Origin: Skeletonema tropicum
Taxonomy: Eukaryota > Bacillariophyta > Thalassiosirophyceae > Thalassiosirales > Thalassiosiraceae
Length of the DNA: 64,000 bases
Assembly: GCA_037178625.1 (NCBI GenBank)
Contig: CM074135.1
Coordinates: 1,738,001 to 1,802,000 of the forward strand
Direction of reading: 5' to 3'
Position numbers and translations under genes: made by a program. This document shows positions 30,636 through 41,645 of the stretch, in pieces; positions within the stretch are counted from its first letter, which is position 1, and the number at the start of each line of letters is the position of its first letter. Below the pieces are notes generated by a model. The model saw nothing but the letters and a program-made list of their open reading frames with translations. It made no database searches and had not been told where the DNA came from.

Positions 30636-31445
30636 CTATTGACGGAGAGCAGTCTTTGCCATCATAGCAGCAACGGCATCATATTTCACACCTTCCTTAA
30701 AGTCAGAACCAAGCCTCTTTGTATTGTCTGCAGATGCAGCGAAAGTAACAAAGCCTCCATCGATTTTCTCTACAATTGCGACTTCATTCTCACTCCCCTC
30801 TCCCGCAGACACCATCACCTTGGAACCAAATGATAACAAAGATGCTTCATCCTTCAAATCCAAAGCAGCCAATACGACAGATAGTGGAGCAGAACGATAA
30901 GTCGATGCCAACATTTTGATCATATTCGATCGGATTTGATTGCTAGCACTTGTCCCATTCACTGCATTCGACAACAATTTTCGGTCCTCAGATACAGTAG
31001 TTTCGCCTTCACGAGCTCCATATTCAGGAATTCCAAGCTTACGGAACTCAGGCCAAAAGTCAGAGAATTGACATGCCTCAAGAAGTTCCGCACATCGGAC
31101 AAGTGTGGCACAAGGCTCCAAGCTCTGCACTCGTTCTGGGATGAGACAGCTGAGTGCCATAAAATCTGTGCTGGGGAATTGCAACAAGGCCAGGAATGCA
31201 GCAAGAGCTGTTATGGTGATCCCTTGTTCCCCTTCCAAGTGAGGAAAGAATTGATACAATTTGACCAAAGTCCTATTGGCAGCAAAGCTGTATTGTACGT
31301 CCAATTCCGAGGCAACTATGGAGGAGGCCACAGCGGAGACTTGTGCGCGCACGTAGGCTTCGAGTTTGGACACATTGTTGGGATCGTATGCTGCTGAATT
31401 TAGGAGATCTTGAATCTCACTGTGAGATAATGATTGAGCCGCCAT
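30636..31445 (-). CDS. EIF3K: Translation initiation factor eIF3 subunit K
   Basis: 269 aa, single exon. LSHSEIQDLLNSAAYDPNNV, SKLEAYVRAQV and RTLVKLYQFFPHL match the HEAT-like N-terminal part of eIF3k (canonical core: Tyr-Asn-Pro, Leu-Glu-x-Tyr-Val, Leu-Lys-Leu-Tyr-Gln-Phe). The C-terminal winged-helix/PCI part contains NMIKMLASTYRSAPLSVVLA and the acidic loop EGSENEVAIVEKIDGG. eIF3k is a peripheral subunit of the eIF3 complex on the 40S ribosome. Length is slightly greater than the usual ~220 aa. Convergent with TGS1; divergent from the bestrophin gene. Confidence 0.75.
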   Translation of the reverse strand: MAAQSLSHSEIQDLLNSAAYDPNNVSKLEAYVRAQVSAVASSIVASELDVQYSFAANRTLVKLYQFFPHLEGEQGITITALAAFLALLQFPSTDFMALSCLIPERVQSLEPCATLVRCAELLEACQFSDFWPEFRKLGIPEYGAREGETTVSEDRKLLSNAVNGTSASNQIRSNMIKMLASTYRSAPLSVVLAALDLKDEASLLSFGSKVMVSAGEGSENEVAIVEKIDGGFVTFAASADNTKRLGSDFKEGVKYDAVAAMMAKTALRQ

Positions 31446-32047
31446 GTTTACTTCCTTGGAACGTTAGTTGTTGCGTGTTAGTGGCCGCCTACGAGAGTTT
31501 TTATTTCATGGTGCAAGAGTTTGGAGGTTTTCTCCCGCAGACGGACAGGTTGTTCCCATTATATTTTTATCCCTTCTATCGACCATCTGAAGTCGAGTCA
31601 ATATTCACATAAATATCCGTTATCTCTCTACTTATGTATCTAGAGAGCTACTTATCTCCCAAAAATTTTGGCAGTTACAACACCCGGGACTAGGCCTACC
31701 GGGAGAGTTGGCATGCGGGCGTGCCCACAACATAGTCTGGTGTGGGGATGCGAGTGGGGAGAGGTTTCAGAGATTTTGGGTCATTTTGAGGGTATATTTT
31801 TTCATTTTACCCTATGTACTCTGAGCTGAATATACCCGATTATCCACAGTTGTGGGGTCCACGTGGGCGACGCAACAAGAGAGTATCAATAGCGCCCCCT
31901 TTCCCAGTATGTAGGCCTCTGAGAGAGAGTTCTGCTTTTTATGCACGGAACCCGGGAATTTATGTCATTGATTATGCAATGCAACATCACTCCTACTCTT
32001 ATTGCTATCTCTGATATAATAATATAGTGATAGTGCTTGCAAAAAAT
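31446..32047. other. Intergenic region, eIF3k / bestrophin
   Basis: About 600 bp without a supported gene. It contains a small CCCGG ... CCGGG hairpin at about 31682-31705. An upstream exon of the bestrophin gene could lie here but I cannot define it. Confidence 0.3.
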
Positions 32048-32112
32048 AGAGAGGAAATCGACATGATCAAGTATACTCACGGCTACTACAGCTTTCATAC
32101 GCTTTTTCAAAT

Positions 32113-33573
32113 GTGAGTTTCGTCGGTGACAATTTATTTGTTCCATCTCATGATGTTATTGTGTCCTCACCCTCTTTGTGTACTTTTCTGCTTTTCATTG
32201 ATAACAAAAGTTATGGATCAGCACTGTATAAAGCATGCTTCTGCGCCACTATATCAAGTGGATTCTATCTCCTATATTACTGGGTGTTCTTTATCCATGA
32301 AGTGACTGACCTATTGGCTCATCCATACCCCGTGGCGGCAGTCGTCAGCTCAGTTACAATTGCACTCTCCTTTAAACTGACTTTCTCCTACAATCGTTGG
32401 TGGGAGGCATGCACAGCTTTACACAATATGCATGCAAAGTGGTTAGATTGTGGATCAACGATGGCAGCGTTTCACTTGCAGAGTAAAATGTATGACAGTG
32501 TAGCTCCACCTTCTTTTGGGGATCATCAAGATGTCCATTTCGACTTTGTTCGCACGCGTGAAAGTACTGAGGGCACAAGTTTCGAGACGGCTCAGGATAC
32601 TCTGACTGATAATGAAACGAAACCAAAATCTGTAAAGGGTAAACTTTCAAAAATTATGAGGAGAAAGAACAAGGAGAACCCGCCTTTGTCAGAACTTCCA
32701 TTTCCGAATGAGTACTGGATAAGATCAAAATCGCTTTCCCATGATGTCTTAGTGCAGAAAAAAGATAATCCAACTCTGAAGCCATCTCTGTTTTTGCAAG
32801 AAACAGCCCACTTGGTCAGCCTGTTGAGTGCAGTTGCACTGTCGACATTACGTTACGATGCGGAGGGAGAAGAAGCACCTTTAACAGAGTTTGTACCAGG
32901 GAAGAAATGGCCGTCGAACAATTCAGACCATGATAAAGAAATGCGTGAGAATGGATATCAACGTAATAGTGTTGTGAAAACGGTCAAGTTCTTGTTTGAT
33001 GCGTCGAGATCATCCAAAGAAATATTGGAGTACAACGCGGCAAGGCCATTTCATGTCATAGGTGGTATCAGTGACAAAGAAGCTGAACTATTACGGAATG
33101 CGAAAGGTGCATCTGCAAAAGTCTCATTGGTCTACATGTGGATAAACGAGTTCATCATACGTGAACACTTGCATGGTTCCATGGGCAGTGTCGCCCCGCC
33201 AATCATCTCTCGTCTAATGCAATTTACAAGCGACGGGCATCTGTGGTACAATGCAGCAAGGAAAATGGCATACATCCCGTTTCCATTTCCACACGTCCAA
33301 CTTACGACAGCGCTTCTATTGTTTGCAATCGTAGTTGTGCCACTGTTGATGCTCGCCAAGTCGCATCCCTATTTTGGATTCGCGCTCAACTTCTTGACCG
33401 TAGCCATTCTCGCAGGCTTAAATGAGGTGGCTAAGGAACTCGAGAATCCTTTCTTCAATGTACCAAATGACCTACCGCTGAATCTGTTCCAAGCGCATTT
33501 TAATGAAAGTTTGATCACAATGTTTGCTGGCTATCATCCAGACGCTTACTGGGAGGTGAAGGAGAATGCTTAA
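32113..33573 (+). CDS. Bestrophin-family anion channel, 5' end uncertain
   Basis: The frame to the stop at 33573 encodes about 486 residues from GTG 32113. Bestrophin hallmarks are FKLTFSYNRWWEACTALHNM after TM2, ARKMAYIPFPFPHVQLTTAL before TM3 and ELENPFFNVPNDLPLNLFQA near the end, the last being the conserved acidic/Asn-Pro-Phe region. A long polar insert (residues ~135-235) with a Lys-rich KLSKIMRRKNKEN segment is unusual. Algal bestrophins include thylakoid bicarbonate channels of the CO2-concentrating system, but I see no plastid signal here. There is no in-frame ATG at the 5' end; the frame opens at an in-frame TAG near 32047. TACTACAG at about 32082-32089 could be a splice acceptor for an unseen first exon. 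Confidence 0.75.
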   Translation: MSFVGDNLFVPSHDVIVSSPSLCTFLLFIDNKSYGSALYKACFCATISSGFYLLYYWVFFIHEVTDLLAHPYPVAAVVSSVTIALSFKLTFSYNRWWEACTALHNMHAKWLDCGSTMAAFHLQSKMYDSVAPPSFGDHQDVHFDFVRTRESTEGTSFETAQDTLTDNETKPKSVKGKLSKIMRRKNKENPPLSELPFPNEYWIRSKSLSHDVLVQKKDNPTLKPSLFLQETAHLVSLLSAVALSTLRYDAEGEEAPLTEFVPGKKWPSNNSDHDKEMRENGYQRNSVVKTVKFLFDASRSSKEILEYNAARPFHVIGGISDKEAELLRNAKGASAKVSLVYMWINEFIIREHLHGSMGSVAPPIISRLMQFTSDGHLWYNAARKMAYIPFPFPHVQLTTALLLFAIVVVPLLMLAKSHPYFGFALNFLTVAILAGLNEVAKELENPFFNVPNDLPLNLFQAHFNESLITMFAGYHPDAYWEVKENA

Positions 33574-33775
33574 TAGTGGAGGATAATAAGTAGTCATCAT
33601 GGAATTATCCATTATCGTACAAATAACTTAAGTCTGTTTATCTATTAATGTAATTCTTGTCTCAAATCTATACAAGTGTGTCTTCTCTCGCCTTTGAGAT
33701 AAAAATGCATCCCGAGCCTCGCAGGCCATCTATGTCTATCCATACGCTTCACTAAATCTGTTGATATTCCCTTTC

Positions 33776-36015
33776 TTATTGCGCCTTACCCTCGCATTCG
33801 TCTTTATTTACTTGCTGCATCCAGATACGCGTCTTGTATATGCTGAAAAGGTCTCTCACCAATTCTCTGAAGTCAATCCTCCCTTCTGCCTCGAAGAAAA
33901 AAGTAAGTTTGTTACGGTCGTACTGGTATTCGGCGTCAACAACAGTCATTGGAAGGCCTCTCTGACGAGCCTTCGTGGTGCAGATCTTCAAGAGCTCGTC
34001 CTCTTCTTCTTTTTTGACTTCTAGGAGATTTATTTCATCATTTGTAGCTGGCCTCATTATTCTCCTCAATTCACTGATGTTGGCAATGTGAGACGAAACG
34101 GGCTGATCTTCGTCATCACTCGCGGACTTGGTTCGATTGGAAGCGAGGTATTTCTCTACAGGGACAATGCTTATGACAATGCCCAAATCCTCACCACGGT
34201 CTGCTTCTACTTTTACATAGCATCCAATCTTGACCTCACGAGTCACGCGTTCGCCTAGCTTGAAAGCCCGCTGACTCCTCTTGAACTTGACGGTATAAAT
34301 CATTTTCTGACCTGCCTTTGACACATTTGCACCAGCAGTTGCAGGTTGAGCAGACACCTTCTCGACTGGAGGAGGGGGGCGTGGAGCTGTCATTAGCTTC
34401 GAAGCATAGGATTGTGACTGTCCTGCGACTGGCGCGACGACTTTTATGGGTTCCTCTTCCTTTTCATCAACCCCTCCCAAAGAATTTGTCTGGCTCAAGT
34501 CACTGTCAACTCTAGTCTGGGATTGCCTTGACGAGACACTATCGTCTGAAACTTGAATCTGAATAAGAGCTGGTTTAATTTCCGGATCGGTATTCTGCCT
34601 TCGGAGCTGCAGCCTTCCGTCTCCAATAGAACCAATTTGCATTTGCCCCGCCCCAAATTTCCCGTGCTGACTAGAGCCGTCATGAAAAGGAGGGAAAGGA
34701 GGAATATTTGTCAAGTTGTCTTGCCCCTGTAGCTGGACATAAGATGGACTCCCTACAACGCCATGGCTCATGGAGCGTGGCCTAGTGGGTGCAAAGTTCG
34801 ACCCAGACTGAGGCATACCCTGCTGAATCATGTGACTCGCATGGCCAATGATTTCACCTCGTTCGTTTAAGAGGAAATGAGCAGATCCAGTTGGATTGTG
34901 ATGAGGAAGACCTGGAGGGTGTCCCTGATTCATCAAGAACTGCTCTTGCTGAACAAAATTGCTGTGACCAAGGCCAGGAGGGGCGTTGTTGATGGAGCTG
35001 TGTGGATTGTACGTAAAACCTTTAGGTGGCATTCCGTTTGGAATTTGATGCGAATCGCGATGCATCTGATGTTGGATAGGAACACCATGGTTGGGAATGC
35101 TAAAATATCAACGTTGAGATATGATGTTAGTTGTGGTTCAATTGCGATTACAGGAGACATGAAAACAAATACACTCACCTATCTGCGCCAATGCTTCCAA
35201 ACGACGCCGTCGAATTTAGTTGAACCTTTTGGAGTGATGCCTCAAAACTTTGAGAACCATTTCCTTGCTGTTGATAAGAATTAAAGCTGCCATCTGAAAC
35301 AGCATGACGTATCATTCCCGGACGAGGCATGAGAAGGTTTGGGCTTGTATCTTTGTTGCTTCCAATAGATCCATGGCGAGGAGGTCTAGAATTTTGCCAA
35401 TCGATGCCACCCGGTGAAAGCAACGGCTTGTCTTCGTAGAGCGAAGACATCTGGTTTGTAGAAGCAGACGCGGGAGAAGTTATTGCGCCGCGAGGGAACT
35501 GATTATAGCTGGATTCAGGCGTCGAGTATGCTCTCTCTCTACCGATCTCATTCCCAATTGGTTTTGCAGGACTAATTGGAGCTGGGTCCAAAAAGCCTCT
35601 CGGGGCCAAGGTATTCAGGCCTGGATTATAGTTGTCTAATGAAGAAAGGCCGCCTTGTTTAGTGGGAGAAATATTCAAATTTGGTGCATGCAAAAAGTCT
35701 CCGAGTGGGGGCTGAGGAGATAATCTTCGCTGAGTGATATTGGGGGAAAAATTCGTCGGAAACGAACCAATATTACCAGCACCCATTCTATGGTCGTTAA
35801 TATCCAGGCTATGGTGTCTAGTCAGCTGCGGATGATTCTGTTGATTCATGATAGGTGTACTTGGACCTTGATGAAGGAAGCCTTGGAAAGGCCCGTCCAG
35901 TGTGGACGAACCAGGTGACATGCTGCCAAGCTCATGCTTCATCGACCCCTGTGGAATAGTAGAAGATAGAGAAAGGCCGGATAGTCCAGAACTTAAATCT
36001 TGGCCATTATCAGGA
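33776..36015 (-). CDS. PSP1-domain protein, at least three exons
   Basis: Exon 35099-33776 joins exon 36015-35179 through a GTGAGT...TTTTAG intron. Upstream of the ATG at 35942 the frame continues to a good acceptor (polypyrimidine tract then ACACACAG) at 36016-36018, so at least one more 5' exon exists that I could not fix. The N-terminal ~470 residues are Pro/Gln/Ser/Asn-rich and disordered. The C-terminal PSP1 domain reads VKIGCYVKVEADRGEDLGIV, then LPMTVVDAEYQYDRNKLTFF and IDFRELVRDLFSIYKTRIWM. In other eukaryotes PSP1-domain proteins include a yeast P-body/DNA-polymerase suppressor and trypanosomatid RNA-binding factors. A cytoplasmic RNA-related role is plausible but inferred. Convergent with the bestrophin gene. 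Confidence 0.75.
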
Positions 36016-37230
36016 CTGTGTGTAGAAGAAGGAACGGAACAAAGATAGAGTTAGATACCATACATTCTGTTGGGTGGGCTACTGGCTGGCGCAATTCAAG
36101 CGTGAAATAACAGGAAGGCAGATGCAGATAAAAAATGTAACGGTGTTGGTTATATAGAAAACTCATCAAACCATTCAGCTCCTCTTGCCATTAGATACTC
36201 AGTGGAAACTTCGGACGAGAGTAGTTCAACTGCATCAATTGGTGCATGCCCTGTTCGTAGACCGCACTGTTCTCTATCTTCTCACTCATATCATCCGCAG
36301 AACGCAGAACATCCAACTCACCCCTGGAGACTATCAATAAAGAACGTCCCATTATTGTTAAAGGCCATCATGGATAATTAGTGGAGGATCGGCAGCAATA
36401 ATCCGCGGCGGTCGTACTCTAACTGACTTTATTCGACCTGCACTTGTCTTCTATCGCCACAACGGACTGCTCTGCAGCAGGTGAATGCACCGGTAGGATT
36501 TCTTCTTCCTCTTTTCAGGGTTGAACTTGTGCTCGCACGCGCGCAGTGCAGCAAAAGGGGAGTCCCCCAAGAAAACTGAATCTACCTCTAGCAAACGATT
36601 GCCCGCGAACTTCTCTCGCCAATCTGCTGAGAATTGATAAATTGTGATTGTCTCTGAGTAAAATTCTCAGCTAAAACGTTCAGTAAATGAACTAAGTGTA
36701 CACATCTTGAAACACGTTCACTATTAAATTTCTTCTATACGGACATCTTGAAACACGTTCAGACTATTAGAATACCGGTTTATAGTTCAACTTCATCCGC
36801 TGTTCTCTAGTCGTAAAAATTCTAACTTCAATATCAAATCTAGCATAGAAAAATTCTATCACAGTAGATATGCGTCATATGTTTGTGTGTGTATGACGAG
36901 TTTGTATGACAAGGATTGTGTGACAGTTGCACTGAAAAAACTACAAGAGAGAGGGGAGATACGAGACAGGAGAGCTCTTGAGAGCATGTCCTATCTTTTC
37001 TCATTAGGTGTACCTACGTAGTTTCAGTACTGTATGTCAATTAACACCAAGACCGTAAGGTACAATAAGATAGGGGTATCGAGTTTGTTACGTATGGACG
37101 GGACGTGGACCATGAACAATGATCATGCTAATAGACAATTCTAAAGCAATGGCCATAAGAATGTCTAGAGAGAGAGAGAGAGAGAGCTATGAGGAAGTAA
37201 AGGTGTTTCTAGCTGTCACAATCACAGGCA
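36016..37230. other. Long divergent intergenic region with simple repeats
   Basis: About 1.2 kb. It may hold a 5' exon of the PSP1 gene near 36060. It contains a direct repeat ACATCTTGAAACACGTTCA at about 36702 and 36742 and a (GA)n microsatellite of ~10 units at about 37166-37186, just upstream of the next start codon. No other gene is supportable. Confidence 0.4.
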
Positions 37231-39741
37231 ATGAAGAGTAATCAACCGCATCGCCTGCTTTCCAAAAATCGGAAGAGCAGTGTGCGTCAAGGTATCAATG
37301 AAAGCGATGACAGCAGCATTGAAAAAAATGATGGATGGATTACTGCCAAGCCCAAAAGGGAAAGCACATCATTTTCTCTGGTTCGTGATGGTGAACGGAG
37401 CCGAAGTAAGCATCGCAAAAATTCAGTGAGTTTCGCAAAGAAGCCGGCAAGTGATGGCAGCAGCAGCAGCAGCAGCAGTGATAGCGATGACAGCGACGTG
37501 ATTATTTCCAATCGGAAGAAAAAGAAGATAAACCGCAACGATGGCAAATCAACTAAAACGAGCAATCTCAAAAGTAAAAAGTCAACAATGCCCCGTGCTA
37601 CATTCGCGAAAGTTGCCAATAGAGTCAGCAAGGCGGGCACACGAGCGAGCACTACTCCCGAAAATGCTTCCAGCTCCACGGCCGCGTCCAAAGCCAACAG
37701 AGCTCCGATACCAGAGGGCATTACATCGCCATCTCAGTTACACTGGTATAGAATTATGTTAGGCCAAAACAAGAAGGGGACGAAGGAGAAGTTACAACCG
37801 TGTCGAAGGTTAAGTAGGGGGGAAGTGTTTGAATACAAACGAAAGCAAGGCGGCGGTAGCATTGATAGTAATAATGAAGGGAAAACCTTCATTGAGTACC
37901 TGACCTTATCCAATGACAACAACAAGAAAAAACACTATCTCTGTGTAGACGAAAAAAATCTCATCCCATTTGGTTATCGGTCTAGAGATGGTGTATCTTT
38001 TACCTTTAATGACGATTATCTGCAGCGGTACATGCAGGAACAGAAACATATTTGCAGTAAATCTCAGTTGGAAGCACAAAAACTGTTTATAGAGAGGGTT
38101 TTCAATCATGCTATACGATTGGAGAAGGAATCAAAAGAGCATGCTAATAAAGACCTGGAGGACTATTATGACGATTGCTCTGTCGAAAGGGGCGATGGTA
38201 GGGTACAATTATTTGAAGTCAACGAGGAAAGTGAGGAGGAGGAAGATGATGATAGATCGGATGATGACGAACTCGATATACCATACACACAAGCTATATC
38301 ATTCGATCCTGACAACTTTGATGAACACGAAAATGAAACAAGCAATGAGCCTTTACGCGTAGGAGACGTGATTGAATATTATTCTCCAATTTACGTTGCT
38401 GGAGACCCACGCGGTCTACGTGAAGCCACTGTTTTAGCGATTGATCCAAAGAAAGAGAATCCTCTTGTGCTGGACAACGCGGAATATATACCAAACGATA
38501 CGAATGTCAAACGAGTCAAAGTCATGTCAGGAGGTGAATTAGTGGACCATCCGGGCATATTTCGGCCTATTTCTAGATTCAAGTTGGTCAAGGCGGGCAG
38601 AGCTACCATCGCTGACGCAGTGAAGATGCAGTCATCACGATTTGGTGGTATTATGCGTAACAATATGAAGAAGTTACAGTCCAAAGCTGAAGCAGATGGA
38701 TTTGCTCCAATGGATTTGATTGTGAACATGAAAGGTGTGAATGATTCTAGTCAATCATCATCAGAAGTTAGCGCACCTAAACCCAAAGCTTCACGTAAAG
38801 TTCTGCATCAGCCATTATCGTCATCTTCGTCCGAGAGTAGCGATGATGAGAGCAGTGACGATGATTCTCCTGTAGAAAAAGCAAAATCGCTAGCTTCAAG
38901 CAGTCGAGAAGTTGACATAACGGAAGCAGAAAGATTTGACACACCCAAGCCCAAGCTGAAAGAAAACATGGAAAATGCTGCTAGCGATTCTCGCAGAGAT
39001 CGTAAACTGAGTTTGGGTTCCCTCTCTAGCAAAGCTTCGCTGGGCACATCACTGGCAACCTCGGATGACGATGATAGAAGTATTGAATCCGAACAACTGA
39101 ATTTGGGAAAGTACCATAAGAACATGACTCAAAACTGCAAGCAAAATAAAGATGATGATGATGTCAGAAAAAAGGCAAAGACGTCAGGAGTGCTTGATCT
39201 TTCCATATCTTCTGATGACAGTGTCAATTTGCCACCAAGGAAGACTCCAAAGCAGAGCAAGGGTGCAGCCTCGGCGAAACAAACGAGACTAAAAGGATAT
39301 CTGTCATCAGATAGCAGCGTGAGCAGTGAGAGCTCGTTGGAAGTGATCAAACCCAAAAAGTCAAAGAATACAGCATTGTATAACTCTTCGCATTCAACGG
39401 CTACTGAATCATCTAAACAACGTCCAGAACTTCGGAACACGTCCCCAGATAGAAAAAAGCCCTCTTCGTCCTATTCGTCATCGGCCAGCAGCCCTTTGCT
39501 CTCGGAGAAATCTTCAGCGTCCTCTACAAAGAGGAAGAGAACCCCCAAATCTAATAGCATGAAGGACTCTAATCGAGAGAATTCACTTGCGTCATCAGCA
39601 GCGGCTTCAAAAACGAAACATCGAAAGGAAACTGATTCTGAAGCTACCAAAGATTTGGGATGGACCCAAACATCAGGTGGCTGGGTAAAATCAAATGAGA
39701 GTAATACCGGTTTCTCTTTGTCTATCGGTCGATTCAAGTAA
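37231..39741 (+). CDS. Ser/Lys-rich nuclear-type protein with two small beta-rich modules (836 aa)
   Basis: Intact single exon. The N-terminus is basic/Ser-rich with an acidic Ser repeat (DGSSSSSSSDSDDSD) and a KKKKINR cluster, fitting nuclear location. Module 1 (about residues 170-275): HWYRIMLGQNKKGTKEKLQP ... FIEYLTLSNDNNKKKHYLCV. Module 2 (about 378-450): RVGDVIEYYSPIYVAGDPRG, REATVLAID, then FRPISRFKLVKAGRA, which looks like a Tudor/agenet-type barrel. The rest is Ser/Asp/Lys disorder typical of CK2-phosphorylated chromatin or RNA-processing proteins. The C-terminal TQTSGGWVKSNESNTGFSL resembles a small terminal motif. I do not recognise a named family. Convergent with the RING-H2 gene, 87 bp between stops. 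Confidence 0.6.
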   Translation: MKSNQPHRLLSKNRKSSVRQGINESDDSSIEKNDGWITAKPKRESTSFSLVRDGERSRSKHRKNSVSFAKKPASDGSSSSSSSDSDDSDVIISNRKKKKINRNDGKSTKTSNLKSKKSTMPRATFAKVANRVSKAGTRASTTPENASSSTAASKANRAPIPEGITSPSQLHWYRIMLGQNKKGTKEKLQPCRRLSRGEVFEYKRKQGGGSIDSNNEGKTFIEYLTLSNDNNKKKHYLCVDEKNLIPFGYRSRDGVSFTFNDDYLQRYMQEQKHICSKSQLEAQKLFIERVFNHAIRLEKESKEHANKDLEDYYDDCSVERGDGRVQLFEVNEESEEEEDDDRSDDDELDIPYTQAISFDPDNFDEHENETSNEPLRVGDVIEYYSPIYVAGDPRGLREATVLAIDPKKENPLVLDNAEYIPNDTNVKRVKVMSGGELVDHPGIFRPISRFKLVKAGRATIADAVKMQSSRFGGIMRNNMKKLQSKAEADGFAPMDLIVNMKGVNDSSQSSSEVSAPKPKASRKVLHQPLSSSSSESSDDESSDDDSPVEKAKSLASSSREVDITEAERFDTPKPKLKENMENAASDSRRDRKLSLGSLSSKASLGTSLATSDDDDRSIESEQLNLGKYHKNMTQNCKQNKDDDDVRKKAKTSGVLDLSISSDDSVNLPPRKTPKQSKGAASAKQTRLKGYLSSDSSVSSESSLEVIKPKKSKNTALYNSSHSTATESSKQRPELRNTSPDRKKPSSSYSSSASSPLLSEKSSASSTKRKRTPKSNSMKDSNRENSLASSAAASKTKHRKETDSEATKDLGWTQTSGGWVKSNESNTGFSLSIGRFK

Positions 39742-39828
39742 GCACAGCTACAGCATTACGATGATGGAAGATAGATAAAAAACATAACTATTCATTACAG
39801 AAGCGCAAACTATATGACACTAGTGATG

Positions 39829-41229
39829 TCAACCAATAGCAGAATGCTTACATATAGGACACTCTGCCTTTTCTGCAAGCCACGGATCAATACACTTGGC
39901 ATGAAATGTATGAAAGCATGGAATAGTCCGTACAGTCTCTCCCTCTTGATATGTTTCAAGACAAACAGAACATGTTTGTGTTTCCTCCCGACCAGATTCG
40001 TGTAATCTCTTTGGACGGAGCAATTCATCACCCGCTGACAATGTACGTGAAGGACATCTATTTATCTCTGCATCTGTAGCACCAACTTGAGAAAACCAAG
40101 AGCCAATAGCAGGACCATTTTCATCTGCATACGAATGAAGTTGATCGTAATCATTGCCAGTGAAATCACGATCGTTCACTAGATGACGCAATGTCTCTGC
40201 ACTAATCTGTCTTTCGCCATTCTCAACTCTCTCCGCATTCAGCCTATCCACAAAACGTTGAAATCTTCGATTGGCTCGGGCACTGCGGAGGCGTCTACGA
40301 AGTTGCATTGCATCCCTTCCTCCTCCCATGGCAAATAATATAGAGGCATCACGATCAATATCTTCTTCATCGTCATCATCATTATCATCAGCTGAGTCTC
40401 TAGATCTGTTGGCAGATGCAGAAAGAATCATGAAACGGCTAAAAAATAGACGGCACGTGCTGCATAACCAAATCATCATGAACAATGGAAGGAATCCCCC
40501 AACACCATCATCATTATTATTTTTTGAACTAGATTTCTTCGCTCTGTTACGTTGAGTTGTTGGTGTTCTGTTCACTTGCAGCGACGTAAGCTTTTGAATA
40601 TATTCCAAATCAGCAGCTTTTTTATTTAGCCTTGCTTCCAACTCCTCAGCAGTTGTTGTGTTATTGAGCTGTGCATCTTTGAGCAGCGCGGTTTGATTTC
40701 CAGAATCAATAATTGTACTTTTATTATTTGACGCAACAGCAGCAGCAGCAGCATCAGCCTGTTGATTCTCTGCAGCCAAGTTCCTACTCGTCTCCTCCTC
40801 CTCCCGTTCCTTCAATAGTTCCATCTTCTTCTTCCTCCGTTCCTCCTTCTTCATCGCTTGCCTTCTCATCATCTCGATTACATCATTATAGTTCTTCCAT
40901 GCAACTTCCACATTGGCAATGGTAACATCGGCAAGAGATCTGGGTTGCAATTTGATTGGATCTTTTGAATTCGATTTGTAAATTGGAGCAGTTGCCTCCT
41001 CCCTGATGGTATTGTCGACTTTTCTTCGCCGTACATCTACGCCGGAGCCGACGTCGATAGAGAGAAGGTAGTAAAAATAGATGGATGCAACTATTGCATA
41101 GAAGAGAGATAGGAGAATACGCTTGGGTTTATTGGTTTGATTTTGACGGAAGAATGTTTGGATACGGCTTGGCTGACTGCGCCCATCTGATGATGATGAC
41201 CGTCGAAATAATAATGATTGATGATCCAT
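39829..41229 (-). CDS. Membrane-anchored RING-H2 E3 ubiquitin ligase
   Basis: 466 aa. Two hydrophobic segments: RILLSLFYAIVASIYFYYLL (about residues 37-57) and FLPLFMMIWLCSTCRLFFSR (about 245-265). Between them is a Glu/Arg/Lys-rich charged helix. The C-terminal RING-H2 reads CSVCLETYQEGETVRTIPCF, then HTFHAKCIDPWLAEKAECPI and CKHSAIG, giving the C3H2C3 ligand order with the conserved Trp after CIDPW. Such proteins act as transmembrane E3 ligases on endomembranes. The acidic DDNDDDDEED segment lies on the RING side. Substrate unknown. Confidence 0.85.
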   Translation of the reverse strand: MDHQSLLFRRSSSSDGRSQPSRIQTFFRQNQTNKPKRILLSLFYAIVASIYFYYLLSIDVGSGVDVRRRKVDNTIREEATAPIYKSNSKDPIKLQPRSLADVTIANVEVAWKNYNDVIEMMRRQAMKKEERRKKKMELLKEREEEETSRNLAAENQQADAAAAAVASNNKSTIIDSGNQTALLKDAQLNNTTTAEELEARLNKKAADLEYIQKLTSLQVNRTPTTQRNRAKKSSSKNNNDDGVGGFLPLFMMIWLCSTCRLFFSRFMILSASANRSRDSADDNDDDDEEDIDRDASILFAMGGGRDAMQLRRRLRSARANRRFQRFVDRLNAERVENGERQISAETLRHLVNDRDFTGNDYDQLHSYADENGPAIGSWFSQVGATDAEINRCPSRTLSAGDELLRPKRLHESGREETQTCSVCLETYQEGETVRTIPCFHTFHAKCIDPWLAEKAECPICKHSAIG

Positions 41230-41645
41230 AGCTGCTATGAATTACTTTGTTGCTGCACGTCGCTACAGGAAGAGCCCTGCCGATAGATTTCTTTACCGCG
41301 TCAACTATGGGACGAATAAGCGAAGGGATCGTTTGTGCCATTAGCCAGGCAACCGCCAGCATGCGAAAAGGTGTCATTTGTACGTTTGGCATCCCCTTTT
41401 CAAGCTACGTTTGGCATTTAAATCGACCTGCCTCAAGTAAGGCCTAAGCCTACCTGTGAAGCATTTATTTACCCTTGGATGAAGCAGAGACGCAAGACTG
41501 AAAAAGACAAACCATCAGTCTTTCCAACTCAACGAGGTCATTTTGATCAACCGAATCGCCGTTATTACTCCGTGTTATTTCCATGGCGGCGACGTAACGC
41601 AGCACCACCGAGCTCTCTCCTACTCCTCCAAAAACCCCTCTCACC
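41230..41645. promoter_or_regulatory. Divergent spacer, RING-H2 / coiled-coil protein
   Basis: 416 bp between divergent starts. CGTTTGGCAT occurs twice (about 41382 and 41408). No gene seen. Confidence 0.3.
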
